The notes beneath the pieces are model-generated. The model was not told the origin of the DNA. It was given only the letters and a program-made list of their open reading frames with translations, and searched no databases. A stretch of 64,000 bases of DNA from Rhizosaccharibacter radicis (GTDB taxonomy: Bacteria; Pseudomonadota; Alphaproteobacteria; Acetobacterales; Acetobacteraceae): NCBI GenBank assembly GCA_024508355.1, contig JAMZEJ010000011.1, forward strand, positions 81,644 to 145,643, in the 5' to 3' direction. How positions within the stretch are numbered: the first letter of the stretch is position 1; each line of letters starts with the position of its first letter. Made by a program: the position numbers and the translations under genes. Shown piece after piece: positions 27,412 to 37,024 of this stretch.

Positions 27412-28317
27412 TCAATCCGGCAGGGCGGCGCACCATTCCCGGCACTGGTCGAGGAAGGCCGTCACCGAGGCGGGCGCCAGCCTGCGGGACGGGCGCACCG
27501 CGTAGAGCGGGAAGCGCTCGTCGGGCCAATCGGCAAACAGCTGCACCAGCCGCCCCGCCTCGATCGCCGGGCGGGTGGTGCACGCCAGGACCTGGGTGAT
27601 GCCGAGGCCGCCCTCGCAGGCCGCCAGCTTGGCGTCCACGTCGGAAAACACGTAGCGCGTCGGCACCTGCACCGGCAGCACGCGCCCGGCGCGGTGGAAC
27701 TCCCATTCGAACGGGCGCCCCTGCTGCGGATCGAGATAATGCAGGCACTCGTGCCGCACGAGTTCCTCCGGATGGGCCGGGGTGCCGCACCGGGCGAGAT
27801 AGGCGGGGGAGGCGACGGTCAGCACCCTGGTCTGGAGCAGCAGCACCGCCGACATCGGGGAGTCCGGCTGGTCGCCGAAGCGCAGGGCCAGGTCGAGTCC
27901 CTGCGCGATCAGATCGCCGGACTCGCCCACCAGCACCACCAGCTCGAGCTCGGGGTGACGCGCCGCGAACCGCGCGAGGTTGGGACCGAGCACATGGCGC
28001 GCGAACAGAGCCGGGATGCCGACCCGCAGCCTGCCCCGCACCGCATGGGCGCCGGTGGTCGCGAGCGAGATCGCGTCGTCGAGCGCCGACAGGTGCGACG
28101 CGGCGGCCTGATGGATCGCCAGCCCTTCGGTGGTGAGGCGGAGCTGCCGGGTGGTGCGGCCGAGCAGCCGCACGCCCACTCGCCGCTCGAGGCGCGTGAT
28201 GGCGCGGCTGACGCCGGAGGCCGACATGCCCAGACGGCGGCCGGCCTCGGTGAAACTGCCGGACTCGACCACGACCGACAGCATCGCCAAGCCCGACAAG
28301 GCGGGAAGGTCTGGCAT
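27412..28317 (-). CDS. LysR-family transcriptional regulator
   Basis: The 301-residue product has the N-terminal winged HTH (LSVVVESGSFTEAGRRLGMSASGVSRAITRLERRVGVRLLGRTTRQLRLT). A LysR substrate-binding domain follows (GRLRVGIPALFARHVLGPNLARFAARHPELELVV ... GGLGITQVLACTTRPAIEAGRLVQLF). It is divergent from the NmrA-like/SDR operon, starting 108 bp apart, and is probably its regulator. The stop is 24 bp from the convergent HD-domain gene. Confidence 0.93.
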   Translation of the reverse strand: MPDLPALSGLAMLSVVVESGSFTEAGRRLGMSASGVSRAITRLERRVGVRLLGRTTRQLRLTTEGLAIHQAAASHLSALDDAISLATTGAHAVRGRLRVGIPALFARHVLGPNLARFAARHPELELVVLVGESGDLIAQGLDLALRFGDQPDSPMSAVLLLQTRVLTVASPAYLARCGTPAHPEELVRHECLHYLDPQQGRPFEWEFHRAGRVLPVQVPTRYVFSDVDAKLAACEGGLGITQVLACTTRPAIEAGRLVQLFADWPDERFPLYAVRPSRRLAPASVTAFLDQCREWCAALPD

Positions 28318-28324
28318 CGCGCTC

Positions 28325-28342
28325 CTTTGCTTGCAGGCAAAG
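28325..28342. promoter_or_regulatory. LysR-box-like dyad CTTTGC-N6-GCAAAG
   Basis: CTTTGC at 28325-28330 and GCAAAG at 28337-28342 are perfect inverted repeats within 8 bp of the regulator's start codon. The position fits an autoregulatory LysR site facing the divergent NmrA-like operon. Confidence 0.45.
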
Positions 28343-28424
28343 ATGAATGGCTTGGAGCCCCTCTAATGTGAACGTTCCAGCCATGCCACCTCTCCCGCCG
28401 CAACACGGAGCGAGGGAGACACCG

Positions 28425-29306
28425 ATGTTCGTGGTGACGGGTGCGACAGGAAAGGTCGGGGGCGGGGTGGCGCGCATCCTGCGGGAGGCAGGCCATCCGG
28501 TGCGGGTCGTGCTTCGCGACGAGAACAAGGCCGGGGCCTGGCGGGAGGGCGGCTGCGAGATCGCGGTGGTGCCGGATGCGGCCGATCCCGCGGCGCTGAC
28601 CTCGGCGATGGCCGGGGCGGCGGGCGTGTTCCTGATGAACCCGCCGGACTACGACCCGGCGCCCGGTTTTCCCGAGACCCGCGCCAGGGCCGCCGCGGCC
28701 CGGGACGCGCTGGTGGCGGCACGACCGGGACGCACGGTGTTCCTGTCCACGATCGGGGCGCGGGTGGAGCGCTTCAACCTGCTCAACAACGGCGGCATCT
28801 TCGAGACGGAGCTGAGCGCCATGGGCCTCCCGGTCGCGATGCTGCGGGCGGCCTGGTTCATGGAGAACATCGCCTGGGACATCCCCTCGGCGCGCGACGG
28901 GCGGCTGGCCAGCTTCCTCCAGCCGCTCGACCGGGCCATCGACATGGTGGCGACGCGGGACATCGCGTCCGTCGCGGCATCGTTGCTTACCGGAGGGGAA
29001 TGGACCGGTTCGCGGGTGGTGGAACTGCGCGGGCCGGAGCCGGTCAGCCCTCAGCGGATCGCCGAGCGTCTGGGCGCGATGCTGGGACGGCCGGTGACGG
29101 CCGAAGCGCTGCCCGCCGCCGGCTGGGAGGCGCGGCTCCGGGCCGAAGGGATGCGTCATCCGCAAGCGCGCATCGAGATGCTGAAGGGCTTCAACGAAGG
29201 CTGGATCGCCTTCGAGAACGGCGCGGCGGAGCGCCGCACGGGGTTCACCGCACTGGACGCCGTGCTGGCGGATCTGCTGCGGCGCGAGGAAGGAGCGGCG
29301 GCATGA
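28425..29306 (+). CDS. NmrA-like NAD(P)-binding protein (atypical SDR)
   Basis: The 293-residue product is an atypical short-chain dehydrogenase with the motif VVTGATGKVGGGVARILREAGHPVRVVLRD at its start. VFLMNPPDY and the C-terminal winding with RIAERLGAMLGRPV are typical of NmrA/quinone-oxidoreductase-like proteins. The usual catalytic Tyr-x3-Lys is not evident. The start is the ATG at 28425 with GGAG 9 nt upstream. The stop overlaps the next gene's start (ATGA), so they are coupled. The substrate is unknown; a role in redox sensing or quinone reduction is possible. Confidence 0.88.
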   Translation: MFVVTGATGKVGGGVARILREAGHPVRVVLRDENKAGAWREGGCEIAVVPDAADPAALTSAMAGAAGVFLMNPPDYDPAPGFPETRARAAAARDALVAARPGRTVFLSTIGARVERFNLLNNGGIFETELSAMGLPVAMLRAAWFMENIAWDIPSARDGRLASFLQPLDRAIDMVATRDIASVAASLLTGGEWTGSRVVELRGPEPVSPQRIAERLGAMLGRPVTAEALPAAGWEARLRAEGMRHPQARIEMLKGFNEGWIAFENGAAERRTGFTALDAVLADLLRREEGAAA

Positions 29307-30013
29307 GCACCTCAGACAAAACCGCCCTCGTGGCCGGCGCGTCGCGCGGGCTTGGGCTCGCCATGGCCGAGGAACTGCACAGGCGGGGCTGGTCGGTGAT
29401 CGCCACCGTGCGCCGGCCCGGTGTCGCGGCGCTGGAAGCACTGGCCGGGCGCCCCCGAAACGGAAGTGCCGCCTCTATGGAGATCGAGACGCTCGACATC
29501 GCCGATGCCGCGAGCGTCCGGGCGCTGGGCCAACGGCTCCAAGGGCGCCGGCTGGATCTCGTGATCGCCAACGCCGGCATCACCAACAGCAATGTCCAGG
29601 ACCGGATGATGGAGGTGGCCGACGAGGAGTACGCCCGGATGCTGCTGACCAACGCGCTGGGGCCGGCGCGTCTGCTGGAACATCTGGCGGCGTCGGTGCC
29701 GCCGAGCGGGGTGCTGGCGGCGATGTCCTCGGTGCTGGGCAGCCTGCGCGAGAACGTGGCCGGAATCTGGCCCGCCTACGCGTCCAGCAAGGCGGCGCTG
29801 AACATGCTGCTGCGCGACCTGGCGGGAGGTGCCGGGCGCGGGCGCGCGGTGGTGGCGATGGCGCCGGGTTGGGTCAGGACCGAGATGGGCGGTCCTGACG
29901 CCGCGTTGTCCGTGGCCGAGAGCATCCCGCTTGTGATCGACGAGTTGGAGCGCATCGGCTGGCATCCGGGACTGCACTATCTCAACTATGACGGCCGGCG
30001 GCTGGAATGGTGA
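29303..30013 (+). CDS. SDR family NAD(P)-dependent oxidoreductase
   Basis: This is a classical short-chain dehydrogenase of 236 residues. It has the cofactor motif ALVAGASRGLGLAMAEEL, the NAG motif LVIANAGITNS, the catalytic Ser in AAMSSVLGS and the Tyr/Lys pair in YASSKAALNMLLRDL. The APGWVRTEMGG segment follows. The ATG at 29303 overlaps the preceding gene's stop and has GGAG about 7 nt upstream. With the NmrA-like gene it forms a two-gene operon opposite a LysR regulator. The substrate is unknown. Confidence 0.92.
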   Translation: MSTSDKTALVAGASRGLGLAMAEELHRRGWSVIATVRRPGVAALEALAGRPRNGSAASMEIETLDIADAASVRALGQRLQGRRLDLVIANAGITNSNVQDRMMEVADEEYARMLLTNALGPARLLEHLAASVPPSGVLAAMSSVLGSLRENVAGIWPAYASSKAALNMLLRDLAGGAGRGRAVVAMAPGWVRTEMGGPDAALSVAESIPLVIDELERIGWHPGLHYLNYDGRRLEW

Positions 30014-30101
30014 CCGCGGCCTAAGGAACGGGACCGCCCGGCGGGGCCGCGCGGAGGTGGGGATCGCGGCCCCGGTAGGCGGCAGCGGCGCCCGCCATCC
30101 C

Positions 30102-30150
30102 CCTCATGAGGACGCTGCCCGCGCAGCTAGAGCCTCCTCATGAGGGCGCT
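30102..30150. repeat. Two copies of a 15-bp element with palindromic core CCTCATGAGG
   Basis: CCTCATGAGG followed by ACGCT (30102-30116) and by GCGCT (30136-30150) occurs twice, 34 bp apart. The second copy overlaps the last codons of the AraC-type regulator gene. It may be a small duplication. Confidence 0.4.
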
Positions 30151-30888
30151 AGGGTTGAGCCCGGTCAGCCGGCGGCACAGGTTGAAGAAGCTGGCCGGGC
30201 TTTCGAAGCCGAGCATGAAGGCGGTGTCGGTGATCGAGGTGCCGGACGCCATCAGCTGGCAGCCGCGCAGGATGCGGGCCGCCTGCATCCACGTGCCGGG
30301 CGACATTCCAGTCTCGATGCGGAAGCGGCGGGTGAAACTCCTGCGCGACATCCGGCAGCGTTCCGCCAGCAGGTCCAGGCTCGCGCGCTCGTCGCAGGTC
30401 TCGGACCACGCCGCCAGCACCCGGCGCATGACCGGCGAGCCCGGCATCGGCAACAGGAGGGGCTGGGTGAGGCGGTTCGCCATCTCGTCCGCCAGCACCG
30501 CGAACATGTGGCGGTCGACCGCGCGGGGCGGCAACCCCGCGGATGCGTCCACGGCCCACCGGCCCATGAGCGCTTCCACGAGCGGCGTCGCGCTGAAGGC
30601 GACCGGGACCTCCGGGCACAGCCCGCGTGCCAGTGCGGCCGACACATGGAGGCGGATGCCGGAGATGCGGCGCAGGCTGCCGCCGTGAGGCGTTCCCGGC
30701 GGCACCCAATAGGCCTGTCCCGGCGGGATCAGCAGCCGCGCGGCCTCCGTCGCCGACACCAGATGTCCCGATCTCAGCACGAAGAACTCGCCGTGGGGGT
30801 GGCGGTGCAGCGGGCTTTCCTCGCTCCGCTCCCGGTCGGTCTGCGACAGGATCGCGCAGCCGGGCGGCATGAGGTCGATCATGTCCAT
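30127..30888 (-). CDS. AraC-family transcriptional regulator
   Basis: The 253-residue product has an N-terminal cupin-like sensor (HRHPHGEFFVLRSGHLVSATEAARLLIPPGQAYWVPPGTPHGG). The AraC-type double HTH follows (LDLLAERCRMSRRSFTRRFRIETGMSPGTWMQAARILRGCQLMASGTSITDTAFMLGFESPASFFNLCRRLTGLNP). The sensor carries several His residues, as in metal- or sugar-sensing cupins. It converges with the SDR gene on the left and diverges from the DUF4410 lipoprotein on the right. The target is not evident. Confidence 0.9.
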   Translation of the reverse strand: MDMIDLMPPGCAILSQTDRERSEESPLHRHPHGEFFVLRSGHLVSATEAARLLIPPGQAYWVPPGTPHGGSLRRISGIRLHVSAALARGLCPEVPVAFSATPLVEALMGRWAVDASAGLPPRAVDRHMFAVLADEMANRLTQPLLLPMPGSPVMRRVLAAWSETCDERASLDLLAERCRMSRRSFTRRFRIETGMSPGTWMQAARILRGCQLMASGTSITDTAFMLGFESPASFFNLCRRLTGLNPSALMRRL

Positions 30889-30979
30889 GGGCGGCGATCC
30901 TGGCGGTTATGGCCCGATACGAGCGAAATCTGACCTTGTTCCGTTGGCGGGCTGTTCGGCAAATGGCGACGATCGGCGC

Positions 30980-31660
30980 ATGAGCCACCTCGTTCGACGC
31001 TTCCCGGCCCTCCGCTCGCTCGTCCTGCTCGGTTCGCTGACCGGATGCGCGGGGACGCATGTCTCCGGCGAAACCATGGAATTGCCTCCCCGCGCGATGC
31101 CGCCGCCCCGGAGCATCGCGATCGTCGTGTCGGACGGAAGCCCGGTTCCCCGGCGCGCCGGGCGGATCGCGCGGCATCTCCGCGACGTCCGGCTCGCCGC
31201 CGGCCTGCTGCGGCAGGAGCTCGAACGGCAGCTCGCAGCGCACGGTCTGGCGATCGCCTCTCCGCAACGGCCTGCGGAGCTGGAGCTTCGCTGCCGCATC
31301 ACGGAGGTCCGCAGCGGCAGCGAAGCCGCGCGGCTGCTGATCGGTTATGGGGCCGGCAAGGCGGTGCTCCGGGTGTCGGCCGCATTGGAAGTCCCCGGCA
31401 GGACGGATCGGCCCTTGTTGTCGTTCTCCACCGCCGGCACTACCGGGGCGATGCCCGGTGCGGGGCTCGGCGCGGCCTCCGCGGCCGGTGCCGCCGGCAC
31501 CGCTCTGCACATGGTCGGGCCCGCCCTGGGCGCCGTAGGCACGCTGCGTCAGGGACTTCCCCTGGAGGTGCAGGAAGCGGTTCGTCGCACCGACCAGGAG
31601 CTCGCGCGGTATTTCGCCGCGCGGGGCTGGCCGTATCCGCCTCCGCGTTCCCCGTCCTGA
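30980..31660 (+). CDS. DUF4410-type lipoprotein
   Basis: The 226-residue precursor has a lipoprotein signal with lipobox LTGC (LVLLGSLTGCAG). The body matches the DUF4410 family: RSIAIVVSDG, RLAAGLLRQELERQLAAHGLAIA, AELELRCRITEVRSGSEAARLLIGYGAGKAVLRVSAAL, then SFSTAGTTG. The C-terminus ends Pro-rich. The family's function is unknown; it is presumed to sit at the outer membrane. The start is the ATG at 30980. It is divergent from the AraC gene and convergent with the HIT gene. Confidence 0.85.
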   Translation: MSHLVRRFPALRSLVLLGSLTGCAGTHVSGETMELPPRAMPPPRSIAIVVSDGSPVPRRAGRIARHLRDVRLAAGLLRQELERQLAAHGLAIASPQRPAELELRCRITEVRSGSEAARLLIGYGAGKAVLRVSAALEVPGRTDRPLLSFSTAGTTGAMPGAGLGAASAAGAAGTALHMVGPALGAVGTLRQGLPLEVQEAVRRTDQELARYFAARGWPYPPPRSPS

Positions 31661-31674
31661 CCGGCCTCGGACGA

Positions 31675-31692
31675 CCCCCGGGCGCGCGGGGG
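31675..31692. terminator. Short G/C hairpin between convergent genes
   Basis: CCCCC (31675-31679) and GGGGG (31688-31692) can pair around an 8-nt loop between the convergent DUF4410 and HIT genes. There is no T tract, so the call is weak. Confidence 0.25.
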
Positions 31693-31698
31693 CGGCTC

Positions 31699-32082
31699 TC
31701 AGGCTGGGGGCGTGAGCATCGGACCCAGCGGGCGGCCGCCGAACAGGTGGACGTGGAAATGCGGCACTTCCTGCCCGGCATGGGCGCCCATGTTGGACAA
31801 CAGGCGGTAGCCGGCTTCTTCCAGCCCGAGCTGCTGCGCGACCTGGCCCACGGCGCGCACGAAGCCGGCGATCTCCGCATCCGTGGCGCGGGCGGCGAAA
31901 TCCGCCCAGGATACGTAGGCTCCCTTGGGGATCACCAGCACGTGGTGCGGCGCGTGCGGCGCGATGTCGTGGAAGGCAAGCGCGTGCTCGGTGTCGAGCA
32001 CCGTGCGCGACGGGATCTCGCCGCGCAGGATGCGGGCGAACACGTTGTCGGGGTCGTAGGCGCCGAGGCCGGACACGGGCAT
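31699..32082 (-). CDS. HIT family nucleotide-binding protein (HinT-like)
   Basis: The 127-residue product is a purine nucleoside phosphoramidase-type HIT protein. It has the motif HFHVHLFGG (HxHxHxx with catalytic middle His), the segment [41 protein letters not shown] and a hydrophobic dimerisation strand. The start is the ATG at 32082 with AGGAG 11 nt upstream. It is 140 bp downstream of hisE on the same strand; HIT genes often follow hisE, so it may be the last gene of the his operon. Confidence 0.92.
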   Translation of the reverse strand: MPVSGLGAYDPDNVFARILRGEIPSRTVLDTEHALAFHDIAPHAPHHVLVIPKGAYVSWADFAARATDAEIAGFVRAVGQVAQQLGLEEAGYRLLSNMGAHAGQEVPHFHVHLFGGRPLGPMLTPPA

Positions 32083-32222
32083 GGACAGCGGAACTCCTGT
32101 GGCGGACCGGCCGCCGGTCCGTGCCGGCGGTGGAACGGGAAGTGGCACGATACCGGTGGCGCACCGGCGACCGGGAAACGACGAGGGCGACGCGGGCTCG
32201 CCGCCGGTGCCCGCGCTTCCGG

Positions 32223-32932
32223 TCAGGCCCCGGTGCGGCGGGCGGCCTTTTCCGCGATGCCGCTGGTGCCCTCGCGGCGCATCAGCTCGGCCCAGACCTC
32301 GGAGGGATGCAGCCCCGCATCCACCCACATCACAATCAGATGGTAGAGCACGTCGGCGCTTTCCCCGACCAGCTTGTTGCTGTTGCCGGCCACCGCCTCG
32401 ATCAGGCACTCCACGGCTTCCTCGCCGAATTTCTGCGCCACCTTGGCGGTGCCCCGCGACAACAGGCGGGCGGAATGGCTGATGGACGGATCGGCGCTGC
32501 GACGGGCCGTCACCACGTCGAACAGGCGGTCCAGCACCTCGGCGGACGCGCCCGCGAGGTCCTCCGGCGGCGGCGCGGCGCGGGCGATCACCTTCGGCAC
32601 GTCCTTGCGGGCAGCCAGTTTCTTGGTGGTGAGTTTCTTGGTCGCGAGCTTCTTGTTCGCGGCCTTCTTCGCGGTCTTTCCGGCCGTGGCGGTCCGGAGG
32701 GACGAGCCTTCGGCCGGCGGCTTGCCGGCGCCGGCGCGGCGGGGACGGCTGCCCGGGTCGGACGCCGGCAGCGCGATGCCGAGTGCTGCCAGCTCGACGG
32801 GCGGCACGGGCCCGGGCTTGCGGGCGGCGAGCTTGGCCGTGTTCTTCCCCGAGCGCTTGCCGTTCTGCTTGGCGAGCCCGTCGCGGGGCACCTTCTTGGG
32901 CGCCTTCTTGGCGGCCCGCTTGGGAGTCTTGG

Positions 32933-32936
<4 letters not shown>
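32223..32936 (-). CDS. hisE: Phosphoribosyl-ATP pyrophosphatase with Lys/Ala-rich N-terminal extension
   Basis: It hydrolyses phosphoribosyl-ATP to phosphoribosyl-AMP, the second step of histidine synthesis. Only the last ~110 residues (127-237) are the enzyme: [50 protein letters not shown] and [13 protein letters not shown], with the Glu residues that bind metal. The first ~125 residues are a basic, Lys/Ala/Pro-rich region with histone-H1-like runs such as [22 protein letters not shown]. HisE is usually near 100 residues, so this is a large extension. The ATG at 32936 overlaps the hisF stop (ATGA). The HisI partner is not in the window. Confidence 0.9.
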
Positions 32937-33748
<812 letters not shown>

Positions 33749-33757
33749 GGCGCCGTC

Positions 33758-34540
33758 TCAGCCGCCCCGCGGGGGAGCGAGGACGGCGGGAACGTCGCCC
33801 AGCGCCTGGATCGCCGCCTGCGGATCGACCCGCCCGTCATAGAGCGCGCGGCCCACGATCACGCCCTCGATGCCGGGGAAGTTGGCGGCGGCGATCCGCA
33901 GGGCTTCCAGGTGGCCGACATTGCCGACGCCGCCCGACGCGATCACGGGCGTCGACAGGCGCGCCGACAAGGCACAGGTCTGCTGCACGTCGAGGCCCTG
34001 AAGCATGCCGTCGCGGGTGATCTCGGTGAAGATGATGGCGGAAACGCCCACATCCTCCATGCGCAGCGCGAGCTCGGCGGCCGCCACTTCCGACACCTCC
34101 GCCCAGCCCTCGGTCGCCACCCTGCCGTCGCGCGCGTCGATGCCGCACACGATGCGGCCCGGAAACAGCCGGCACGCCTCGCGCACCAGGGCCGGGTTCT
34201 TCACCGCGGCGGATCCCAGGATCACCCGCCGGATGCCGGCGGACAGCCAGCGTTCGATGGCGCCGATGTCGCGAAGACCGCCGCCGAGCTGCACCGGCAC
34301 CTCGGCGTTGGCGATGATGGCCTCGATGGCTTCCTCGTTCACGGAGCGTCCGGCGAAGGCGCCGTTGAGGTCCACGACGTGCAGCCAGCGGCAGCCCGCC
34401 GCCGCCCAGGCGCGGGCCTGCGCGCCCGGGTCGTCGGAATAAACGGTGGCGTCCTGCATGTCGCCGCGCCGCAGCCGGACGCAATGGCCGTCCTTGAGGT
34501 CGATGGCCGGGTAGAGGGTGAGGATGCGCTGCGGCGGCAA
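33758..34540 (-). CDS. hisA: HisA isomerase from an internal TTG start
   Basis: ProFAR isomerase, the fourth step of histidine synthesis, is a (beta/alpha)8 barrel with catalytic Asp residues in [14 protein letters not shown] and CGIDARDGR. It has 260 residues. The start is a TTG at 34540 preceded by a perfect AGGAG six nt away (34551-34547), so ribosomes can start here. The same frame continues upstream into an acetyltransferase domain without any stop codon (see the longer entry). This short form is the expected functional HisA. Confidence 0.9.
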   Translation of the reverse strand: MPPQRILTLYPAIDLKDGHCVRLRRGDMQDATVYSDDPGAQARAWAAAGCRWLHVVDLNGAFAGRSVNEEAIEAIIANAEVPVQLGGGLRDIGAIERWLSAGIRRVILGSAAVKNPALVREACRLFPGRIVCGIDARDGRVATEGWAEVSEVAAAELALRMEDVGVSAIIFTEITRDGMLQGLDVQQTCALSARLSTPVIASGGVGNVGHLEALRIAAANFPGIEGVIVGRALYDGRVDPQAAIQALGDVPAVLAPPRGG

Positions 34541-35206
34541 GGGCTTCTCCTGTCGTCCGGTGCCGGGGCGTGCGGACGGCGTGCGCCCGGCATCGTGCGG
34601 CGGATCGCGCGGGGCCGGGGTGCGGGTGGTGTCGCGGGCATGGGCCGGACGCGCGGCATGATCGGCGCCATGCGCCGGGCCGTCCTGCAGGCGCTTGCAG
34701 AAGAACAGCCCGCGCACCGTCCCGCCGCCCACGCGGGCATAATGGGGATGGGTGCCCCAATGGGTGTAGCCGAGGCGCTGGTAGAGCGAGATCGCGGCGG
34801 TCTGGGTTTCGCGCACGTCGAGATTGAGCACCTGGTAGCCGAGGGCGCGGGCGCGTTCCTCCACGGCCTCTGTCATCATCCGGGCGAGGCCATGCCCGCG
34901 GGCGTAGGGTGCCACATAGGCGTGGGTGAGGGTGGCGCTCATCGCCTGCGCCTCGTTGTTGCGCGGGGGGCGCACCAGCTGGGCGGCGCCGACGATGGTG
35001 CCGTCCAGGCGCGCCACGAACAGTGCCCGCTCCGGCACCAGCAGCACGCCGCGGAAATATTTCTCCAGCGTCTGCCGCCCGGGCGAGGACAGCCAGCCGA
35101 AGCCGCCGCCCTCCAGGATGGCGGCATCCGTCGCCTCGCACAGCGCCTGCAGGTCGTCGTCCGACAGGGCGGACACGCGTTCGGCGGACAGGGAAGGATG
35201 GGACAC
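33758..35206 (-). CDS. GNAT acetyltransferase continuous with HisA (one open frame)
   Basis: Residues 1-173 are a GNAT N-acetyltransferase: [41 protein letters not shown] (acetyl-CoA loop) and [23 protein letters not shown]. Residues 174-222 form a Pro/Ala/Arg/His-rich linker, and residue 223 onward is HisA. No stop separates them, so translation from the GTG at 35206 gives a 482-residue fusion. The GTG lies six nt after the hisH stop. In related genomes a GNAT gene sits between hisH and hisA as a separate gene, so the stop appears to have been lost here. Whether the fusion is made, cleaved or bypassed by the internal TTG is not known. Confidence 0.7.
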   Translation of the reverse strand: MSHPSLSAERVSALSDDDLQALCEATDAAILEGGGFGWLSSPGRQTLEKYFRGVLLVPERALFVARLDGTIVGAAQLVRPPRNNEAQAMSATLTHAYVAPYARGHGLARMMTEAVEERARALGYQVLNLDVRETQTAAISLYQRLGYTHWGTHPHYARVGGGTVRGLFFCKRLQDGPAHGADHAARPAHARDTTRTPAPRDPPHDAGRTPSARPGTGRQEKPLPPQRILTLYPAIDLKDGHCVRLRRGDMQDATVYSDDPGAQARAWAAAGCRWLHVVDLNGAFAGRSVNEEAIEAIIANAEVPVQLGGGLRDIGAIERWLSAGIRRVILGSAAVKNPALVREACRLFPGRIVCGIDARDGRVATEGWAEVSEVAAAELALRMEDVGVSAIIFTEITRDGMLQGLDVQQTCALSARLSTPVIASGGVGNVGHLEALRIAAANFPGIEGVIVGRALYDGRVDPQAAIQALGDVPAVLAPPRGG

Positions 35207-35210
35207 GGCG

Positions 35211-35894
35211 TCAGACGGCACGGTCGGCGCGTCCGTCCGGGGAGGGATGCCAGCGCAGGAAGTTGGCCAGGATGCGCAGGCCCACCTCCTGGCTCTTCTC
35301 CACGTGGAACTGGGTGCCGGCCCGGTTGCCGCGGGCGACGATGGCCGGCACGGCGCCGCCATACTCGGCGCTGGCCACCAGGTCGGCGGGATCGAAGCCG
35401 CGCAGGGCGAAGGAGTGCACGAAGTAGCCGTGGTCGTCGGCCCGCAGCCCGTCCGTCAAAGGGTGCGCGCCCGGCGTGAAGCGCAGGCCGTTCCAGCCCA
35501 TCTGCGGCAGGCGCAGTTCGGGAACCTCCATGCGGGCGATCTCGCCGCGCAGCCAGCCGAAGCCGGGGGTCTCGCCATGCTCGAGCCCGCGTTCGGCCAT
35601 CAGCTGCATGCCGACGCAGATGCCCAGGAACGGCGTTCCGGCCGCGGTGGCGTCCTCGATGGCGGCGCGCAGTCCCGGCACGGCGGACAGGCCGTTCGCG
35701 CAGTCCCGGAACGCGCCCTGGCCCGGCAGCACGATGCGGTCGGCGTGGCGGATCCAGTCGACGTCGGCGGTGATGCGCACCTCGGCCGGCAGGGCGATGC
35801 GCTCCGCCGCTTCGGCCAGCGCGCGGGACGCGGAAGCGAGGTTGCCACCGTTGTAGTCGATCACGGCGACCCGCCGCGGGGCGGCGGCGCTCAT
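35211..35894 (-). CDS. hisH: Imidazole glycerol phosphate synthase glutaminase subunit HisH
   Basis: This class I glutaminase supplies ammonia to HisF. The 227-residue product has the nucleophile in FLGICVGMQLMAERG, the His/Glu dyad in GTQFHVEKSQEVG, and the start VAVIDYNGGNLASASRAL. The ATG at 35894 overlaps the stop of the DUF2628 gene (ATGA), so they are coupled. It precedes the GNAT-HisA frame by a few bases. Confidence 0.95.
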   Translation of the reverse strand: MSAAAPRRVAVIDYNGGNLASASRALAEAAERIALPAEVRITADVDWIRHADRIVLPGQGAFRDCANGLSAVPGLRAAIEDATAAGTPFLGICVGMQLMAERGLEHGETPGFGWLRGEIARMEVPELRLPQMGWNGLRFTPGAHPLTDGLRADDHGYFVHSFALRGFDPADLVASAEYGGAVPAIVARGNRAGTQFHVEKSQEVGLRILANFLRWHPSPDGRADRAV

Positions 35895-36286
35895 GCCGAC
35901 GGTTCCGCCACGGGACGCGGCACCGCTCTCAGCATGTCCGGGGCACGGTCGAGCAGGCGCAGCAGGGCGGCGTCGCGGCTGGCGCCCGCCACCGCCGGAC
36001 CGGACACGAACCCCCCGGCCCGGAGCTCGGCGCGACGAAGATCGTGGGCGAACAGCGCCAGCAGCAGATGGAAGGCGGCGAGCAACGGCCAGGTCACGGG
36101 ATGGGCACGCAGCAGCAGGAGCAGCACGGCGTCGACGGCGGCGGTTCCCAACGCCGCGAGCCATCCGTGCGGCCGCAGCAGGGCCAGCGGACCGAGGAAA
36201 AGGGCGGCGGCACAAAATCCGTCCGGCACCAGCACGGGCGGCGCGGCGGGTGCCGCGGGATCGAAATGGCTGCTCCAGATTTTCAT
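35891..36286 (-). CDS. DUF2628-type small membrane protein
   Basis: The 131-residue product begins MKIWSSHFDP and has two or three hydrophobic segments (FCAAALFLGPLALL, AAVDAVLLLLLRAHPVTWPLLAAFHLLLALFA). The pattern of an N-terminal xFxPAxFxxxxxF-like start followed by helices suits the DUF2628 family. Its function is unknown. It is embedded in the his operon between hisB and hisH and overlaps hisH by ATGA. The start is the ATG at 36286. Such proteins are found in his operons of related bacteria. Confidence 0.8.
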   Translation of the reverse strand: MKIWSSHFDPAAPAAPPVLVPDGFCAAALFLGPLALLRPHGWLAALGTAAVDAVLLLLLRAHPVTWPLLAAFHLLLALFAHDLRRAELRAGGFVSGPAVAGASRDAALLRLLDRAPDMLRAVPRPVAEPSA

Positions 36287-36320
36287 GCCGCCCCCGGGGG
36301 AGCGGGCCGGGCGCGGGCGG

Positions 36321-36929
36321 TCACAGCACGCCCTTGGTGGACGGGATGGCGCCGGCCGCGCGCGGGTCGAACTCCGTCGCTTCCCGCAGGGCGCGGGCGA
36401 CGGCCTTGAAGCAGCCTTCGGCGATGTGGTGCGCGTTGGTGCCGGCACGCATCTCGACATGGAGGTTGATCAGCGCGTTCATGGCGAGTGCCCGGAAGAA
36501 CTCCTCGAACAGCTCGGTGTCCATCTCGCCGATCTTGGACCGCGGAAACGTCACCCGCCAGCCGAGATAGGGGCGCCCGGAGAAATCGATCGCGGCGTTC
36601 ACCAGCGTTTCGTCCATGGGCACGGACGCGCTGCCGTAGCGGCGGATGCCGCGCTTGTCGCCGATCGCCCGCGCCAGGCACTGGCCGAGCGCGATGCCGA
36701 CATCCTCGGTGGTGTGGTGGAAATCGACGTGCAGGTCGCCCTTGGCCTTCACCTCGAGATCGAGCATCGCGTGCCGGCCGAGCGCGGTCAGCATGTGGTC
36801 GAGGAAGCCGATGCCGGTCTCGATCCGCGTCTGGCCGGTGCCGTCGAGCGACACGGACAGCGCGATGTCGGTTTCGCCGGTGACGCGGTGAACGGAAGCG
36901 GTGCGGGGGGCGTTGGCGGGAGCATCCAT
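36321..36929 (-). CDS. hisB: Imidazoleglycerol-phosphate dehydratase
   Basis: It dehydrates imidazole glycerol phosphate to imidazole acetol phosphate. The 202-residue product is the single-domain form, with the metal-binding motifs [15 protein letters not shown] and [16 protein letters not shown], and [16 protein letters not shown]. No histidinol-phosphatase domain is fused. It is the first gene of the his run hisB-DUF2628-hisH-(GNAT)-hisA-hisF-hisE. The start is the ATG at 36929; the lipoprotein gene diverges from it. Confidence 0.96.
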   Translation of the reverse strand: MDAPANAPRTASVHRVTGETDIALSVSLDGTGQTRIETGIGFLDHMLTALGRHAMLDLEVKAKGDLHVDFHHTTEDVGIALGQCLARAIGDKRGIRRYGSASVPMDETLVNAAIDFSGRPYLGWRVTFPRSKIGEMDTELFEEFFRALAMNALINLHVEMRAGTNAHHIAEGCFKAVARALREATEFDPRAAGAIPSTKGVL

Positions 36930-37024
36930 GACGGGATCAATCCCTACAGGATGAGACGGGTCGAGGCCACACCCGGCACTGGCGCCTGGGTGTCCGCCCT
37001 TCCCGGAAAGGCAGGAGCCCGAGG

